Shown here: positions 18,178 through 27,579 of the stretch, piece by piece
Numbering within the stretch: position 1 is the first letter of the stretch
Layout of the letters: each line of letters starts with the position of its first letter
Position numbers and translations under genes: made by a program
Notes under the pieces: generated by a model
Database searches by the model: none
Told to the model about the DNA's origin: nothing
The model's input: the letters and a program-made list of their open reading frames with translations, nothing else
From: Aerococcaceae bacterium DSM 111022
GTDB taxonomy: Bacteria > Bacillota > Bacilli > Lactobacillales > Aerococcaceae
Assembly (NCBI GenBank): GCA_015863195.1
Contig: JACBXO010000007.1
Span: 62,001 to 126,000, forward strand
DNA: 64,000 bases
Direction of reading: 5' to 3'

Positions 18178-19436
18178 TGGAAGAGAAAAAGAATGTACCG
18201 AAGAGAAGGTTTGGGGAGTTTGTAAAAGAGAGAGGTTGGAAAAGTGAATATTTTGAAAATTTAGCCGAAATTGTTCGAGGAGCAAGCCCAAGACCGATTC
18301 AAGATCCTAAATGGTTTGATAAAAATTCACAAGTAGGTTGGTTAAGGATATCTGATGTCACTGAACAAAATGGGCGCATTCGTTATTTGGAACAACATAT
18401 TTCTGAATTAGGTCAGAAAAAAACCAGAGTAATACATACTCCACATTTGCTCTTGAGTATTGCTGCCACAGTTGGAAAACCTGTTATCAATTATACTAGT
18501 ACTGGAGTACATGATGGCTTCTTGATATTTTATGAGCCTAAATTTGATATTGAATATATGTATTATTGGTTAGAGAAGTTTCGTCCTGAATGGTCCAAGT
18601 ATGGACAACCTGGTAGTCAAGTGAACTTAAATTCAGAACTAGTAAAGACTCAGAAAGTGTACTTACCATCAAAGTCAGAACAGTTAAAAATAAAAAAATT
18701 CTTTCAACATTTGGATAAACTAATAGATGTTCACCAACAAAAACTACAAAAGCTAAAAGCCCAAAAACAAGCTTATTTATCGGAGATGTTTCCTCAAGAA
18801 GGAGAAACAAAGCCTAAAAGAAGATTTGCTGGGTTTGAAGGTAGTTGGCAAATAATTAAGTTCAATGATTTATTAAATGCTACTGAAGGAATTAGACGTG
18901 GTCCGTTTGGTAGTGCCTTAAAAAAGGAGTTTTTTGTCAATGATAGTCAATATGTAGTTTATGAGCAACATAATGCAATTTACAATACTTTTCAAACTAG
19001 ATATAAAATTTCTAAAGATAAATATAATGAACTTATTAAATTCAGAGTTTCTGAAGGTGATTTTATAATGAGTGGTGCTGGAACAATAGGGAAAATAGCT
19101 AGAGTTCCAAAAGATATTCAAAATGGTGTGATTAACCAAGCGCTTATTAGAATAAAAATTGATGCTTCTATAATAGATCCTAATTATTTTATACAGTGGA
19201 TGCGTGCGGATGAGATGCAAAACAGATTGACGCATTCAAACCCAGGATCAGCAATGGTAAATTTAGTTCCTATGACTGAGTTGAAAAATTGGGAGGTTTT
19301 ACTTCCCTCTTTAGAAGAACAACAAAAAATCGGAACTTTTTTCCAAAAACTAGATTCATTAATCGAGAAACAAGAAGAACGTGTTAAGAAATACCAAGCA
19401 TTGAAACAAGCCTACTTGAATGAGATGTTTGTTTAA
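18177..19436 (+). CDS. hsdS: Type I restriction-modification specificity subunit HsdS
   Basis: A 419-residue DNA-recognition subunit with two target-recognition domains (about 20-165 and 215-375). Each is followed by a matching conserved helix: first K-I-K-K-F-F-Q-H-L-D-K-L-I, then K-I-G-T-F-F-Q-K-L-D-S-L-I, with K-Q-A-Y-L-S/N-E-M-F after both. The two recognition domains are more AT-rich than the flanking genes, as expected for exchangeable parts. No second hsdS copy, recombinase or inverted repeat is seen nearby, so there is no sign of specificity switching in this window. Confidence 0.95.
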   Translation: MEEKKNVPKRRFGEFVKERGWKSEYFENLAEIVRGASPRPIQDPKWFDKNSQVGWLRISDVTEQNGRIRYLEQHISELGQKKTRVIHTPHLLLSIAATVGKPVINYTSTGVHDGFLIFYEPKFDIEYMYYWLEKFRPEWSKYGQPGSQVNLNSELVKTQKVYLPSKSEQLKIKKFFQHLDKLIDVHQQKLQKLKAQKQAYLSEMFPQEGETKPKRRFAGFEGSWQIIKFNDLLNATEGIRRGPFGSALKKEFFVNDSQYVVYEQHNAIYNTFQTRYKISKDKYNELIKFRVSEGDFIMSGAGTIGKIARVPKDIQNGVINQALIRIKIDASIIDPNYFIQWMRADEMQNRLTHSNPGSAMVNLVPMTELKNWEVLLPSLEEQQKIGTFFQKLDSLIEKQEERVKKYQALKQAYLNEMFV

Positions 19437-19450
19437 AGGAGGGGTGTAGG

Positions 19451-22400
19451 ATGGTTGAGATGATGAAGGATGCTTCGGAGCGTGCTTTTCAGGACCGCTT
19501 TGTTTATGAATTGGAGAAATACCAATGGAAGTCTTTACCTGAATTGGATGGGACGAAGCAAAAGGTAACGGTCGAAGATTTGATTGCACATTGGCGTGAA
19601 GAATTAAATCGCATTAACCAAGATCAGTTAGAAGGTGTGGCTTTAACAGATGGTGAGTTTAAGCAAGTTCTAGCTAAAGTCAGTCAGATTACGAACTCTT
19701 ATGAAGCGGCTAAACTGCTCGCAATTGAAGAAGGTAAAGGGAAGATTGATGGTATTTACCGTGATCCGAATCCGAATATTACCCGTAAACAAATTACGTT
19801 AACTATTTTTAAGAAAGCTGCGGTTCGCGGTGGGGACTCTTCTTATGCGGTCGCCCGTGAAGTGGTTTCGGAAAAAACAGGGAATCGTTTTGATATTGTC
19901 TTACTAATCAATGGATTGCCTTTAATTAATATTGAACAAAAACGAACAGATAAAACATTGGACGAAGCTTTTGGTCAATTTAAACGTTATTACCGTGACG
20001 GAGAGTATTCAAATAACTTCATGGCCTTTTCGCAAATGATGGTTATTACTTCTGAAATTGATACGCGTTATTTTGCGACACCTAAATCTTATCAAGACTT
20101 TAATGAATCCTTTGTTTTCCGTTGGAGTGATAAAAACAACCGTGCAGTGACAAAGTTCCAAGATATTATTGGTCAATTCTTGATGATTCCCATGGCTCAT
20201 CAAATGGTTGGAGACTATTTAATTATTGATGAAGCATTGGAAGAAGAAAATAAACGCCATATGTTGATGCGTCCCTATCAAGTGCATGCTCTGCAAGCAG
20301 TTGAAGGAGCTGCTTTTGGTTGGGATAATGACGGTATTCCACATGGTGGTTTTGTTTGGCATACCACCGGTTCTGGTAAAACTATTACGAGTTTTAAGAC
20401 GGCACTATTTCTATCAACCAGAGGAAACTTTGATAAAGTGGTCTTTTTAGTAGACCGTAAAGAATTGGATAGTAATACGACTGAGAAGTTTAAGTCTTAT
20501 GCTTATTTTGAATCTGTTTCAGTTGATGATACGAAACATACTTATCACTTGCAGAAAGAATTGGAAGCAAGTAAGCGTGGGATTGTTGTTACAACGACTT
20601 TTAAATTAAATAATTTAGTAGAGAAATTAATTGAAAATGAAGATAATCGTCTAAGTGATAAACGGATTGTCTTTATTATTGATGAGGCTCACCGAACAAC
20701 CATGGGGCAGATGATGGGGACGATTCGTGATTACTTCAAGAAAAATGGGTTGTTTTACGGATTTACGGGAACACCATTGTTTGATGAAAATGAAATCACT
20801 GGAAAGATTAATGAAAAGAGTGAAGTCATTAATACGACCGAGAAACTTTTCGGTCCATTATTACATCAATACACGATTGACGAAGCGATTGCGGATGGGA
20901 ATGTTTTAGGTTTCCATGTCTTGTATTTCAATACAGGTGAATTCAAAAGTTACGCTGATTTACGAGAACAACTCATTGAAAAACGATTGAAAGACAAACC
21001 AGATTTAAGTAAATGGGATGTCCAAAAGGAAATTGCTTTGTTGAGTGATTTAGAAGTGGAAGAGTTGGCTGTTAAAGAAGAAATTTTGGTTTACCAAGAT
21101 GAAACGCATATTCCACGTGTGGTTACTGAGATGTTAGATAATTGGGCTGACCAGTCGCAAGATTATTGGTTTAATGCGATTTTAACGGTGGCTTATAAAC
21201 CAAGAGTCATTGCTTATTACAAAGAGTTTAAGAAACAATTGGCTGAGCGCGGTGAAAAGCTAAATGTTGCGATGACTTTTAGTGAGGGGAATGTGAATGA
21301 CCCCGATGATCAAAGTCTTGAAGCGATGGACGAGATGTACAAAGATTATCAGACCTTTACTGGCGTAGGTTTTGCGGTGCGTAACACGGGACTTGGTAGT
21401 GAAGATTACTTTAGTGATTTAACGAGCCGTGCTAAACGAGGTGGAAGTGGGCGTAATCCACACAATATTGATTTGATTATTGTGGCAGACCGTTTACTGA
21501 CAGGTTATGACTCGAAGCTGTTGAATACTTTATATGTTGACCGTCCTTTAGAATTACAAGGTTTGATTCAGGCTTATTCAAGAACCAACCGGATTTATAA
21601 TAAGTCGAAAGAATTTGGTACCATCATTAATTTCCAGTACCCAAAACTTTCTGAACAAGCCGTTAATCAAGCTTTAGCTTTATATGGTAGTGGTGGAACA
21701 AGTAAGCGTGCCATTGTAGAACCTTATGATACAGCGGTTCAACAATTTTCTGAGACAGTATTCGATTTGGTTGAGACGATGACTGATCCAAGCCATTGGG
21801 TTCAAATTAAAGATAATGAAGAAGCAAAAGAAGCATTTATGAAAGTTTTTAAATCAGCTTTGGACAAACTAAACCGTGTGATGCAGTATTATCAATTTGA
21901 ATGGGATGACCAGAGTTTTGGTATAACAAAACATGAGTGGTTAAGTTATGTAGGAGCTTATAAGAACTTAAAACCAGATGGTGGTGGTGTTGATGACACG
22001 GTAGTTAATCAATTAACCGCAAAAACAAAAATTGCATCTAGTCAACTGATTGATGCAGCGCATATTGTTGCTTTGATTGGTAAAGAAGTGGATACCCAAG
22101 GGGACGTTCAAACAGTTAGCCGTGAAACGCAGCGTATTATTTATGAACAGATAGCGGAACTGAAGCAGATGGGTGAAGCGGAACAAGCGCAGTTACTGCT
22201 CCAGTTTGTCGAAGAACAACTGATACCGGGATATTTATCAACAAACGTTAACTTTGACCAAGCTTTTGCCGAATGGAAGTTAGCGAAGCGTACGGACGAA
22301 GTGCATGCGTTCGCGAGAGAGTGGGGTGTGGACGCGGAGTTGTTGAATAAGTCGCTTGAGCTCTATTCTGCGGATGAGAAGGGTGTGGTGCCTTATATGA

Positions 22401-22534
22401 ATGACATTACTTTCTCGGCGGATTTTGCGGTGGCTCAAACGGATCAGGTGAATAATCGTTTGGAGTTGACGATGGAGTTGACCAAGGAATTGCCTCACTG
22501 GATTGAGGAGACAAAGGCGAAGTATCGGAGTTAG
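19451..22534 (+). CDS. hsdR: Type I restriction endonuclease subunit HsdR
   Basis: A 1027-residue restriction and translocation subunit. The nuclease core is D148 with E162-x-K164 (R-F-D-I-V-L-L-I ... I-E-Q-K-R). The helicase Walker A is H-T-T-G-S-G-K-T near residue 306 and the DEAH box (I-I-D-E-A-H-R-T) is at about 411. Later helicase motifs include D-R-L-L-T-G-Y-D and Y-S-R-T-N-R-I. All active-site residues look intact. AAGGAGGGGTGTAGG precedes the ATG, 14 bases after hsdS. It cuts unmethylated foreign DNA after ATP-driven translocation. Confidence 0.96.
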   Translation: MVEMMKDASERAFQDRFVYELEKYQWKSLPELDGTKQKVTVEDLIAHWREELNRINQDQLEGVALTDGEFKQVLAKVSQITNSYEAAKLLAIEEGKGKIDGIYRDPNPNITRKQITLTIFKKAAVRGGDSSYAVAREVVSEKTGNRFDIVLLINGLPLINIEQKRTDKTLDEAFGQFKRYYRDGEYSNNFMAFSQMMVITSEIDTRYFATPKSYQDFNESFVFRWSDKNNRAVTKFQDIIGQFLMIPMAHQMVGDYLIIDEALEEENKRHMLMRPYQVHALQAVEGAAFGWDNDGIPHGGFVWHTTGSGKTITSFKTALFLSTRGNFDKVVFLVDRKELDSNTTEKFKSYAYFESVSVDDTKHTYHLQKELEASKRGIVVTTTFKLNNLVEKLIENEDNRLSDKRIVFIIDEAHRTTMGQMMGTIRDYFKKNGLFYGFTGTPLFDENEITGKINEKSEVINTTEKLFGPLLHQYTIDEAIADGNVLGFHVLYFNTGEFKSYADLREQLIEKRLKDKPDLSKWDVQKEIALLSDLEVEELAVKEEILVYQDETHIPRVVTEMLDNWADQSQDYWFNAILTVAYKPRVIAYYKEFKKQLAERGEKLNVAMTFSEGNVNDPDDQSLEAMDEMYKDYQTFTGVGFAVRNTGLGSEDYFSDLTSRAKRGGSGRNPHNIDLIIVADRLLTGYDSKLLNTLYVDRPLELQGLIQAYSRTNRIYNKSKEFGTIINFQYPKLSEQAVNQALALYGSGGTSKRAIVEPYDTAVQQFSETVFDLVETMTDPSHWVQIKDNEEAKEAFMKVFKSALDKLNRVMQYYQFEWDDQSFGITKHEWLSYVGAYKNLKPDGGGVDDTVVNQLTAKTKIASSQLIDAAHIVALIGKEVDTQGDVQTVSRETQRIIYEQIAELKQMGEAEQAQLLLQFVEEQLIPGYLSTNVNFDQAFAEWKLAKRTDEVHAFAREWGVDAELLNKSLELYSADEKGVVPYMNDITFSADFAVAQTDQVNNRLELTMELTKELPHWIEETKAKYRS

Positions 22535-22554
22535 GTTTGTGAGTAAGTATATTT

Positions 22555-22593
22555 AAGTCCTGATGATTAATGTTGGTCATCAGGGCTTTTTTG
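22555..22593 (+). terminator. Terminator of the type I RM operon
   Basis: CCTGATGA and TCATCAGG arms around a ten-base loop, followed by GCTTTTTTG. Confidence 0.9.
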
Positions 22594-22651
22594 TGCGTTG
22601 GGTTGGTCTTTTAAATTGCGCATTGCTTCTTCAAAGGTGAGGATGTGGCTG

Positions 22652-22945
22652 TCAAAACTAAGAGCGAAATTGGTGGTTAGTTTTGATAAAAATGTGGAGT
22701 TGTCAAAACTAGAGGAGGGATTAGGGTTTAGTTTTGATAAATGAGGGTTGGCATCAAAACTAGAGTGGGAATTAAGGTTTAGTTTTGATAAAGATGTGTG
22801 GTTGTCAAAACTAGAGGAGAAATTGGTTTGAAGTTTTGATAAATAAGGGTTGGAATCAAAACTAGAGTGGGAAATAGCTTTTAGTTTTGATAAAAAGTAG
22901 GTTAGCGTCAAAACTAAAGGCGGAATTAGGTTCTAGTTTTGATGG
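22652..22945. repeat. 51-bp array, same arms as 1-517
   Basis: TCAAAACTA (or its first part) begins at 22652, 22703, 22754, 22805, 22856 and 22908 (steps 51, 51, 51, 51, 52), alternating with TAGTTTTGA. The arms equal those at 1-517 but the filler between them differs, so it is a dispersed member of the same family rather than a recent copy. Confidence 0.93.
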
Positions 22946-22956
22946 AAACGAGGAAA

Positions 22957-23125
22957 GTCCAACCTTTAGACCTGATTAGTGAATAGTTTGGACTGCAGCT
23001 CGAATAGGTCCAACCTTTGGACCTGATTAGCGAATAGTTTGGACTGCAACTCGAAAAAGTCCAAACTGTGGGGCTGATTGGCGAATAGTTTGGACTGCAA
23101 CTCGAATAAGTCCAACCTAAGACAG
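22957..23125. repeat. 51-bp array with arms GTCCAA / TTGGAC
   Basis: GTCCAA begins at 22957, 23008, 23059 and 23110, exactly every 51 bases. Each unit carries TAGTTTGGACTGCA about 30 bases later. Confidence 0.92.
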
Positions 23126-23128
23126 TAG

Positions 23129-23275
23129 TAGTGACACGAACCGTGTCACTGCGGTTTTTCTAGAGGAGGAAGTAGCACAAAACGTGCTACTACGCGTTTG
23201 AATATTTTGGTAGTGACACGAACCGTGTCACTGCGGCTTTTCTAGAGGGGGAAGTAGCAAGATTCGTGCTACTAC
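23129..23275. repeat. 82-bp array of two alternating palindromes (GTGACAC/GTGTCAC, GTAGCA/TGCTAC)
   Basis: GTGACACGAACCGTGTCAC occurs at 23131 and 23213 (82 apart). GTAGCA with TGCTAC occurs at 23172 and 23254 (82 apart). The two palindrome types alternate every 41 bases. Confidence 0.9.
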
Positions 23276-23363
23276 GCATTTACACCCATAGAGTGTTCCA
23301 ACTGAGCAAATAGTTTGGGTAGAACACACAATTGTTCGATAATAGAGGAGAGGAGTGATTGAG

Positions 23364-24734
23364 TTGACGAATACCAAATCAAAACACGTACAAAATTTAA
23401 TTATCGGCTTTGGAAAAGCGGGTAAAACGCTAGCGATGGAGCTGGGGAATCAAGGCCAGGAAGTGATCTTGGTTGAAAAGGACCCGACAATGTATGGCGG
23501 AACTTGTATTAATGTCGCTTGTATTCCGACGAAGAAATTGGTCGACATGGCTGAGCGCAAGCCTGACGACGTGGATGATGCGACCTATTACCGCACTTCC
23601 ATTCAGGAGAAGAAAGATTTAATTAGTAAGCTAAACGAAGGCAATTACAATAATGTGAATGACACGCCGAACGTCACAGTCGTTGATGGGACAGCATCTT
23701 TCGTGGATGACCACACCGTTAAAGTTGAACATAATGGCGACATTCAACACTTTGAGGCCGACCGCATTTACATCAATACCGGCGCTCGCCCGAATGTGCC
23801 AAATATTGACGGCCTAAAAATCGGCGGCCCCATTTACACGTCAGAAACATTACTTGATTTAGAAGAATTGCCCAATCATCTGGCGATAATTGGAGACGGT
23901 CCAATTGGCTTAGAATTCGCTTCGATCTATAGACTGTTTGGGGCTCGGGTAACCGTCTTATCCCATTCACCTAAAGGCGAGTTCTTAAAACAATATGACC
24001 GCGATATGGCAGAACTAGTCCTTGAAGCGTTAGAAGATATGGGGATTGACATTCTATTTGAAGCAGACACAACAAAAGTAGAAACTGTGGATAATCGTGT
24101 CACTTTAACTTATCAACAAGTGGATAAGTCTGAAGAGTTAACAGCAGAAGCAGTTTTAGTCGCAATCGGACGTCATGCCAACACTGCGGATTTAAACTTA
24201 GAAGCAGCAGGCATTGAATTAGGCGAGCGTGGTGCTATTAAAGTGAACGACCATTTACAAACCAGTCAACATCACATCTTTGCGATGGGTGACGTTAAAG
24301 GTGGCATGCAACAAACTTTCATTTCCCTAGATGATTACCGCATTGTGTTGGCCTACTTAAGTGAAAAGGCTAATTATTCACTCGCCAATCGTCGTTATGT
24401 ACCGGGAACAACATTTATCACGCCACCCATTTCTTCAGTTGGTTTAAGTGAAAAAGAGGCAGAAGAACAAGGCTTCGATTATACTGTGAAAAAAATAGCG
24501 GTGGAGTCGATTCCAAAAGCGAAGTTAATGAAGAAGACAACAGGAGCCTATAAGGCAATAGTTGATAATAAGACAGACCAAATTCTAGGCGCAACTTTAT
24601 TCGGAGCGGAAAGCCATGAAGTGATTGGCATACTTTCCACAGCGATGCATGGTAATCTAACGGCGTCGTTTATGGGGAGCCAGATTTATTCGCATCCGAC
24701 GATGAGTGAGGCGTTGAATAATTTGTTTGGCTAG
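23364..24734 (+). CDS. Pyridine nucleotide-disulfide oxidoreductase (RclA/MerA-like flavoprotein)
   Basis: A 456-residue FAD enzyme. It has an N-terminal I-I-G-F-G-K-A-G, the redox pair G-G-T-C-I-N-V-A-C-I-P-T-K, a second nucleotide site (I-I-G-D-G-P-I-G-L-E), the A-M-G-D FAD motif, and the C-terminal S-H-P-T-M-S-E that supplies the partner His-Glu. This fits disulfide reductases related to the oxidant-response protein RclA and to mercuric reductase. No extra metal-binding domain is present. I prefer the TTG at 23364, eight bases after AGGAG; the in-frame GTG at 23355 overlaps that site. Confidence 0.87.
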   Translation: MTNTKSKHVQNLIIGFGKAGKTLAMELGNQGQEVILVEKDPTMYGGTCINVACIPTKKLVDMAERKPDDVDDATYYRTSIQEKKDLISKLNEGNYNNVNDTPNVTVVDGTASFVDDHTVKVEHNGDIQHFEADRIYINTGARPNVPNIDGLKIGGPIYTSETLLDLEELPNHLAIIGDGPIGLEFASIYRLFGARVTVLSHSPKGEFLKQYDRDMAELVLEALEDMGIDILFEADTTKVETVDNRVTLTYQQVDKSEELTAEAVLVAIGRHANTADLNLEAAGIELGERGAIKVNDHLQTSQHHIFAMGDVKGGMQQTFISLDDYRIVLAYLSEKANYSLANRRYVPGTTFITPPISSVGLSEKEAEEQGFDYTVKKIAVESIPKAKLMKKTTGAYKAIVDNKTDQILGATLFGAESHEVIGILSTAMHGNLTASFMGSQIYSHPTMSEALNNLFG

Positions 24735-24746
24735 GCTTGGTGCTGG

Positions 24747-24778
24747 GGGCTTATCACGTGGGTGGTAAGTCTTTTTTA
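24747..24778 (+). terminator. Terminator of the disulfide reductase gene
   Basis: GGCTTATCAC and GTGGTAAGTC pair with two G-T wobbles and are followed by TTTTTT. Confidence 0.8.
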
Positions 24779-24839
24779 ATTTTTGTGGTAGAAATGGTGT
24801 ATAATGGAGTGAGAAATTTTGGTGAAGGGGTGACGGCGA

Positions 24840-25409
24840 TTGAGCGTAGAGAGATTGAGTAAGAGGAAAGCGTTACAGCTTTTTGATTGGGGGATTCTCG
24901 GTGAGTTTGAGCCAGGAACGACTGCTTCACTTTTCGGGATTCATGAATTCTTGTTTGAGGGAATTGATTCCAGCGCGGGTCAACGCCGTGACGTTGAGTT
25001 GCGAAATGGAAATTTCCGTTTTGTGCCGGTGATGTATTTGGGCGTGACTTTGCTGAATATTGAGCAGATGCCGCAGCGGACTTTTGATGAGATTGTGGAA
25101 AAGTTTGTGGAGATGCATGTGGCGCATCCATTCCGTAAGGGGAATGGTGTGAGTTTGCGCATTTGGTTAGATTTGATTTTGAAGCAAGAATTGGGTGTAG
25201 TTGTCGATTGGCGCCGGGTCAATAAAGACGATTATTTGTTGGCCATGGAACGCAGTCCAATTCGTGACATCGAAATTAAACATTGGTTGCGCAGTGCGTT
25301 AACACGGAACGCCGACGACCGGAAAGTGTATATGGCGGGTATTGATCAGTCATATTCCTTTGATGGTTATGATGCGGTGCGGATGAGTGAATTGGATCAA
25401 TTTGGCTAA
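24840..25409 (+). CDS. Class III Fic-domain protein with altered active-site motif
   Basis: A 189-residue single-domain Fic protein, similar in layout to Neisseria NmFic. Fic enzymes usually transfer AMP to target hydroxyls with the motif HPFx(D/E)GNGRxxR. Here it reads H-P-F-R-K-G-N-G-V-S-L-R: His is kept, but the acidic metal ligand is Lys and the first Arg is Val. The C-terminal inhibitory helix motif S-x-x-x-E-G is present as S-Y-S-F-D-G. AMP transfer is probably lost or altered. The start is TTG with AAGGGGTGACGGCGA upstream, and a TATAAT lies at 24800-24805. It is monocistronic. Confidence 0.85.
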   Translation: MSVERLSKRKALQLFDWGILGEFEPGTTASLFGIHEFLFEGIDSSAGQRRDVELRNGNFRFVPVMYLGVTLLNIEQMPQRTFDEIVEKFVEMHVAHPFRKGNGVSLRIWLDLILKQELGVVVDWRRVNKDDYLLAMERSPIRDIEIKHWLRSALTRNADDRKVYMAGIDQSYSFDGYDAVRMSELDQFG

Positions 25410-25410
25410 G

Positions 25411-25447
25411 CGAAGCGGTTGACTGTGAAAGTCAGCTGCTTTTTTGT
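25411..25447 (+). terminator. Terminator of the Fic gene
   Basis: AGCGGTTGACT and AGTCAGCTGCT form an 11-bp stem with one mismatch and one wobble, followed by TTTTTTG. Confidence 0.75.
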
Positions 25448-25470
25448 TTTGGTCATGGGATGTGGTTTCC

Positions 25471-25665
25471 GTTAAACAACTTGGTGAAATTGGATTTTAG
25501 GTTAACGCTGATGATGTTTCTGTTCAACAACTCTGTAATAATTGATTTTAGTTGAACGCTGACGGTGTTTTCGTTCAACAACTCCGCTAAAATCGATTTT
25601 AGTTTAACGCTATAGCAGTTTCCATTAAACAACTTCACCAAAATCAACTTTAGTTGAAGGATGAG
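25471..25665. repeat. 51-bp array with arms GTTAAAC / GTTTAAC
   Basis: The arm GTTAAAC, or its variants GTTCAAC and ATTAAAC, begins at 25471, 25522, 25573 and 25624, exactly every 51 bases. Each is paired with TAGTTTAACGCT or TAGTTGAACGCT. In units with GTTCAAC on one side, GTTGAAC appears on the other, so complementarity is kept. One isolated relative lies at 56358-56394. Confidence 0.92.
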
Positions 25666-25756
25666 AAACTCTGGTTTTAAGAATCGAAAACTTGCTCCAT
25701 TGCCAACTGAATATTTCAACAATCATTAAATTACTGCCAACTTTGGGGTAAAAGGA

Positions 25757-25850
25757 AAGGAGTCGCCCGTAGCGACTCCACCGCATTGTTTGAATGTCGC
25801 TTTTAGCAGTGGCTAAAAGCTTCGTTAAATTGACCTCTGCTTTTGATCCA
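25757..25850. repeat. Composite palindrome cassette, order C-B-(A)
   Basis: GGAGTCGC/GCGACTCC (module C) is followed by GCTTTTAGC/GCTAAAAGC (module B) and then a remnant TAAATTGACC of module A. The same modules occur as A-B-C at 5320-5467, 27793-27893 and 35026-35120, so this copy has the reverse order. Confidence 0.8.
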
Positions 25851-25919
25851 CAGTTTGTTGTTGGTTCTGGGATGGGGATGGATGAATGGAAAACTTTGAT
25901 TTTTACTTCGGCGTATAAT

Positions 25920-26160
25920 AACTAGTGTGAAAAAGTGAAGAAGTTATACGAAATCGCCAAAACGTATAACAACTGGTCAGAAAAAATCGAGAAGTTATAC
26001 GAACGTATAATAACTATGTTTTGGCCAGGCAGTTGTTATACGAAATCGCTGAAACATATAATAACTGGTCAGGAAAAAACGAGAAGTTATACGAACGTAT
26101 AATAAGTCTGATTTGGCCAGGGAGTTGTTATACGAAATTGTCGAGAGATATAAAAAGCCT
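25920..26160. repeat. Array with alternating 51/41-bp steps, arms TTATACG / CGTATAA
   Basis: TTATACG begins at 25944, 25995, 26036, 26087 and 26128, giving steps of 51, 41, 51 and 41 (92 per double unit). The reverse complement CGTATAA or a close variant lies between copies. Confidence 0.92.
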
Positions 26161-26312
26161 AAGATTGGGAAGCAATTATTATGTAAATAGATAACTTCTG
26201 CCACAAAAATATCGGAGTAATTTCAAACACTTCTGCACCATATTTTTCCAATAGAAATAATTGTGAAAAGGGGTGAAAAGGGTTACAATATAAGAGAAAT
26301 GAGGGGGTTAAA

Positions 26313-27503
26313 ATGAAGAAAATTGGGCGTTTTATTTTAAATATTATTACGATTTTTCTTGTTATTATTTTGGTTGTGCTAGGTTTTCGCGTTTTTAATG
26401 TGTTTATGGCTTCGCCGCGCGGTGACGGGAGCGTTTATAAGGACGAGATGGTTGATATTAATGGGATTCCGCAGTATCTACTCACTCGTGGCGAGAATCA
26501 GGATAATCCGGTTGTCCTCGTCCTCCACGGCGGACCGGCGACACCGACGTCAGCGATCAGCTATTATTACCAGCACGATTTAGAAGACGAATACACTTTC
26601 GTCAACTGGGATCAAAGAGGGTCAGGGCGCACTTATTACGCTAGTCCAATCGCAGGTCAGGACGTAACAACTGAGCATTTACTGGCCGACATTGATGTCA
26701 TCGTCGAGCGCCTTCAAAACGAGTACAATGAAGACAAAATCATTATTCTCAGTCACTCTTGGGGATCAATTTTAGGTAATTTATACACCCAAGATTATCC
26801 AGAAAAAGTAAATCGTCACATCGCGGTCGGGCAATATATCAACAGCCAAGATGACAAAGTGGCAGCCGATTTCGCTAGCGAACTTGCGATGAAGTCTGGG
26901 GACGAGGAAAGTGTGGCAGCGATTAATCAAGCAGTCGAAAAACTCCAGAGCGAGCCAATGTCCTTGGAAAATCTTTCCGCGCTCCGCGAACAAACCGATA
27001 AATATTTACCAAATGGTGAGAGCATGAATGTCTTCCAACAATTTTGGCTAGCCCTCACATCACCCGATGTCGGCATCGACGACGTCAAATATTACTACAC
27101 ATTAATAACTCAACCAGACGAAATTCTTCAGGAACAAACTGGTTTAATCGATACGATGAGTACCTTCGATGCGTACAACAGCATGCGTTTTGAAGTTCCT
27201 TATTACTTCATCTCCGGAGATGAAGACTGGGTGACGCCGTATACTTTAGTCGAAGACTATGCAGCTGAAATCACAGCCCCCGATGTGGACTTTGTCGAAA
27301 TCCCACAATCCGGGCATCTGCCATTTATCGACCAAAACTACAAAGTCTTCAACTACGAACTCCGCGAACTATTGGGAAGAGAAGTTGAAGAAGTTGAGGT
27401 AGTTGGAGAAGGGGAAGAATCTGCAGAGGTAGAAGAGTCAGAACAAAACCTATCAGACTACCCAGACAGCATCTTCACAGACATGTTCAGAAAGTCAGAA
27501 TAA
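26313..27503 (+). CDS. Membrane-tethered alpha/beta hydrolase, proline iminopeptidase-like
   Basis: A 396-residue protein with an N-terminal membrane anchor (about residues 7-29) and then an alpha/beta-hydrolase domain placed outside the cell. The oxyanion motif is H-G-G-P, then N-W-D-Q-R-G-S-G-R, the nucleophile elbow S-H-S-W-G-S, and late Asp (G-D-E-D-W-V-T-P) and His (S-G-H-L-P-F) residues. The H-G-G-P and D-Q-R-G-S-G motifs are typical of prolyl iminopeptidases and related aminopeptidases. The tail after about residue 355 is strongly acidic (Glu-rich), which is unusual. It is probably involved in peptide use at the cell surface. It is monocistronic. Confidence 0.83.
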   Translation: MKKIGRFILNIITIFLVIILVVLGFRVFNVFMASPRGDGSVYKDEMVDINGIPQYLLTRGENQDNPVVLVLHGGPATPTSAISYYYQHDLEDEYTFVNWDQRGSGRTYYASPIAGQDVTTEHLLADIDVIVERLQNEYNEDKIIILSHSWGSILGNLYTQDYPEKVNRHIAVGQYINSQDDKVAADFASELAMKSGDEESVAAINQAVEKLQSEPMSLENLSALREQTDKYLPNGESMNVFQQFWLALTSPDVGIDDVKYYYTLITQPDEILQEQTGLIDTMSTFDAYNSMRFEVPYYFISGDEDWVTPYTLVEDYAAEITAPDVDFVEIPQSGHLPFIDQNYKVFNYELRELLGREVEEVEVVGEGEESAEVEESEQNLSDYPDSIFTDMFRKSE

Positions 27504-27512
27504 AACAAAACC

Positions 27513-27545
27513 AGCTAGCTACTAAAAATGTGGCTAGCTTTTTTG
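27513..27545 (+). terminator. Terminator of the hydrolase gene
   Basis: AGCTAGC and GCTAGCT arms around a 13-base loop, followed by TTTTTG. Confidence 0.85.
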
Positions 27546-27579
27546 TTTAATGTGACATGGATAAATTAGGTAAATCAAA

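Noticed and set aside
18177-19436. Phase-variable hsdS inversion system
   Set aside because: Only one hsdS, no recombinase and no inverted hsdS fragments are present in the window.
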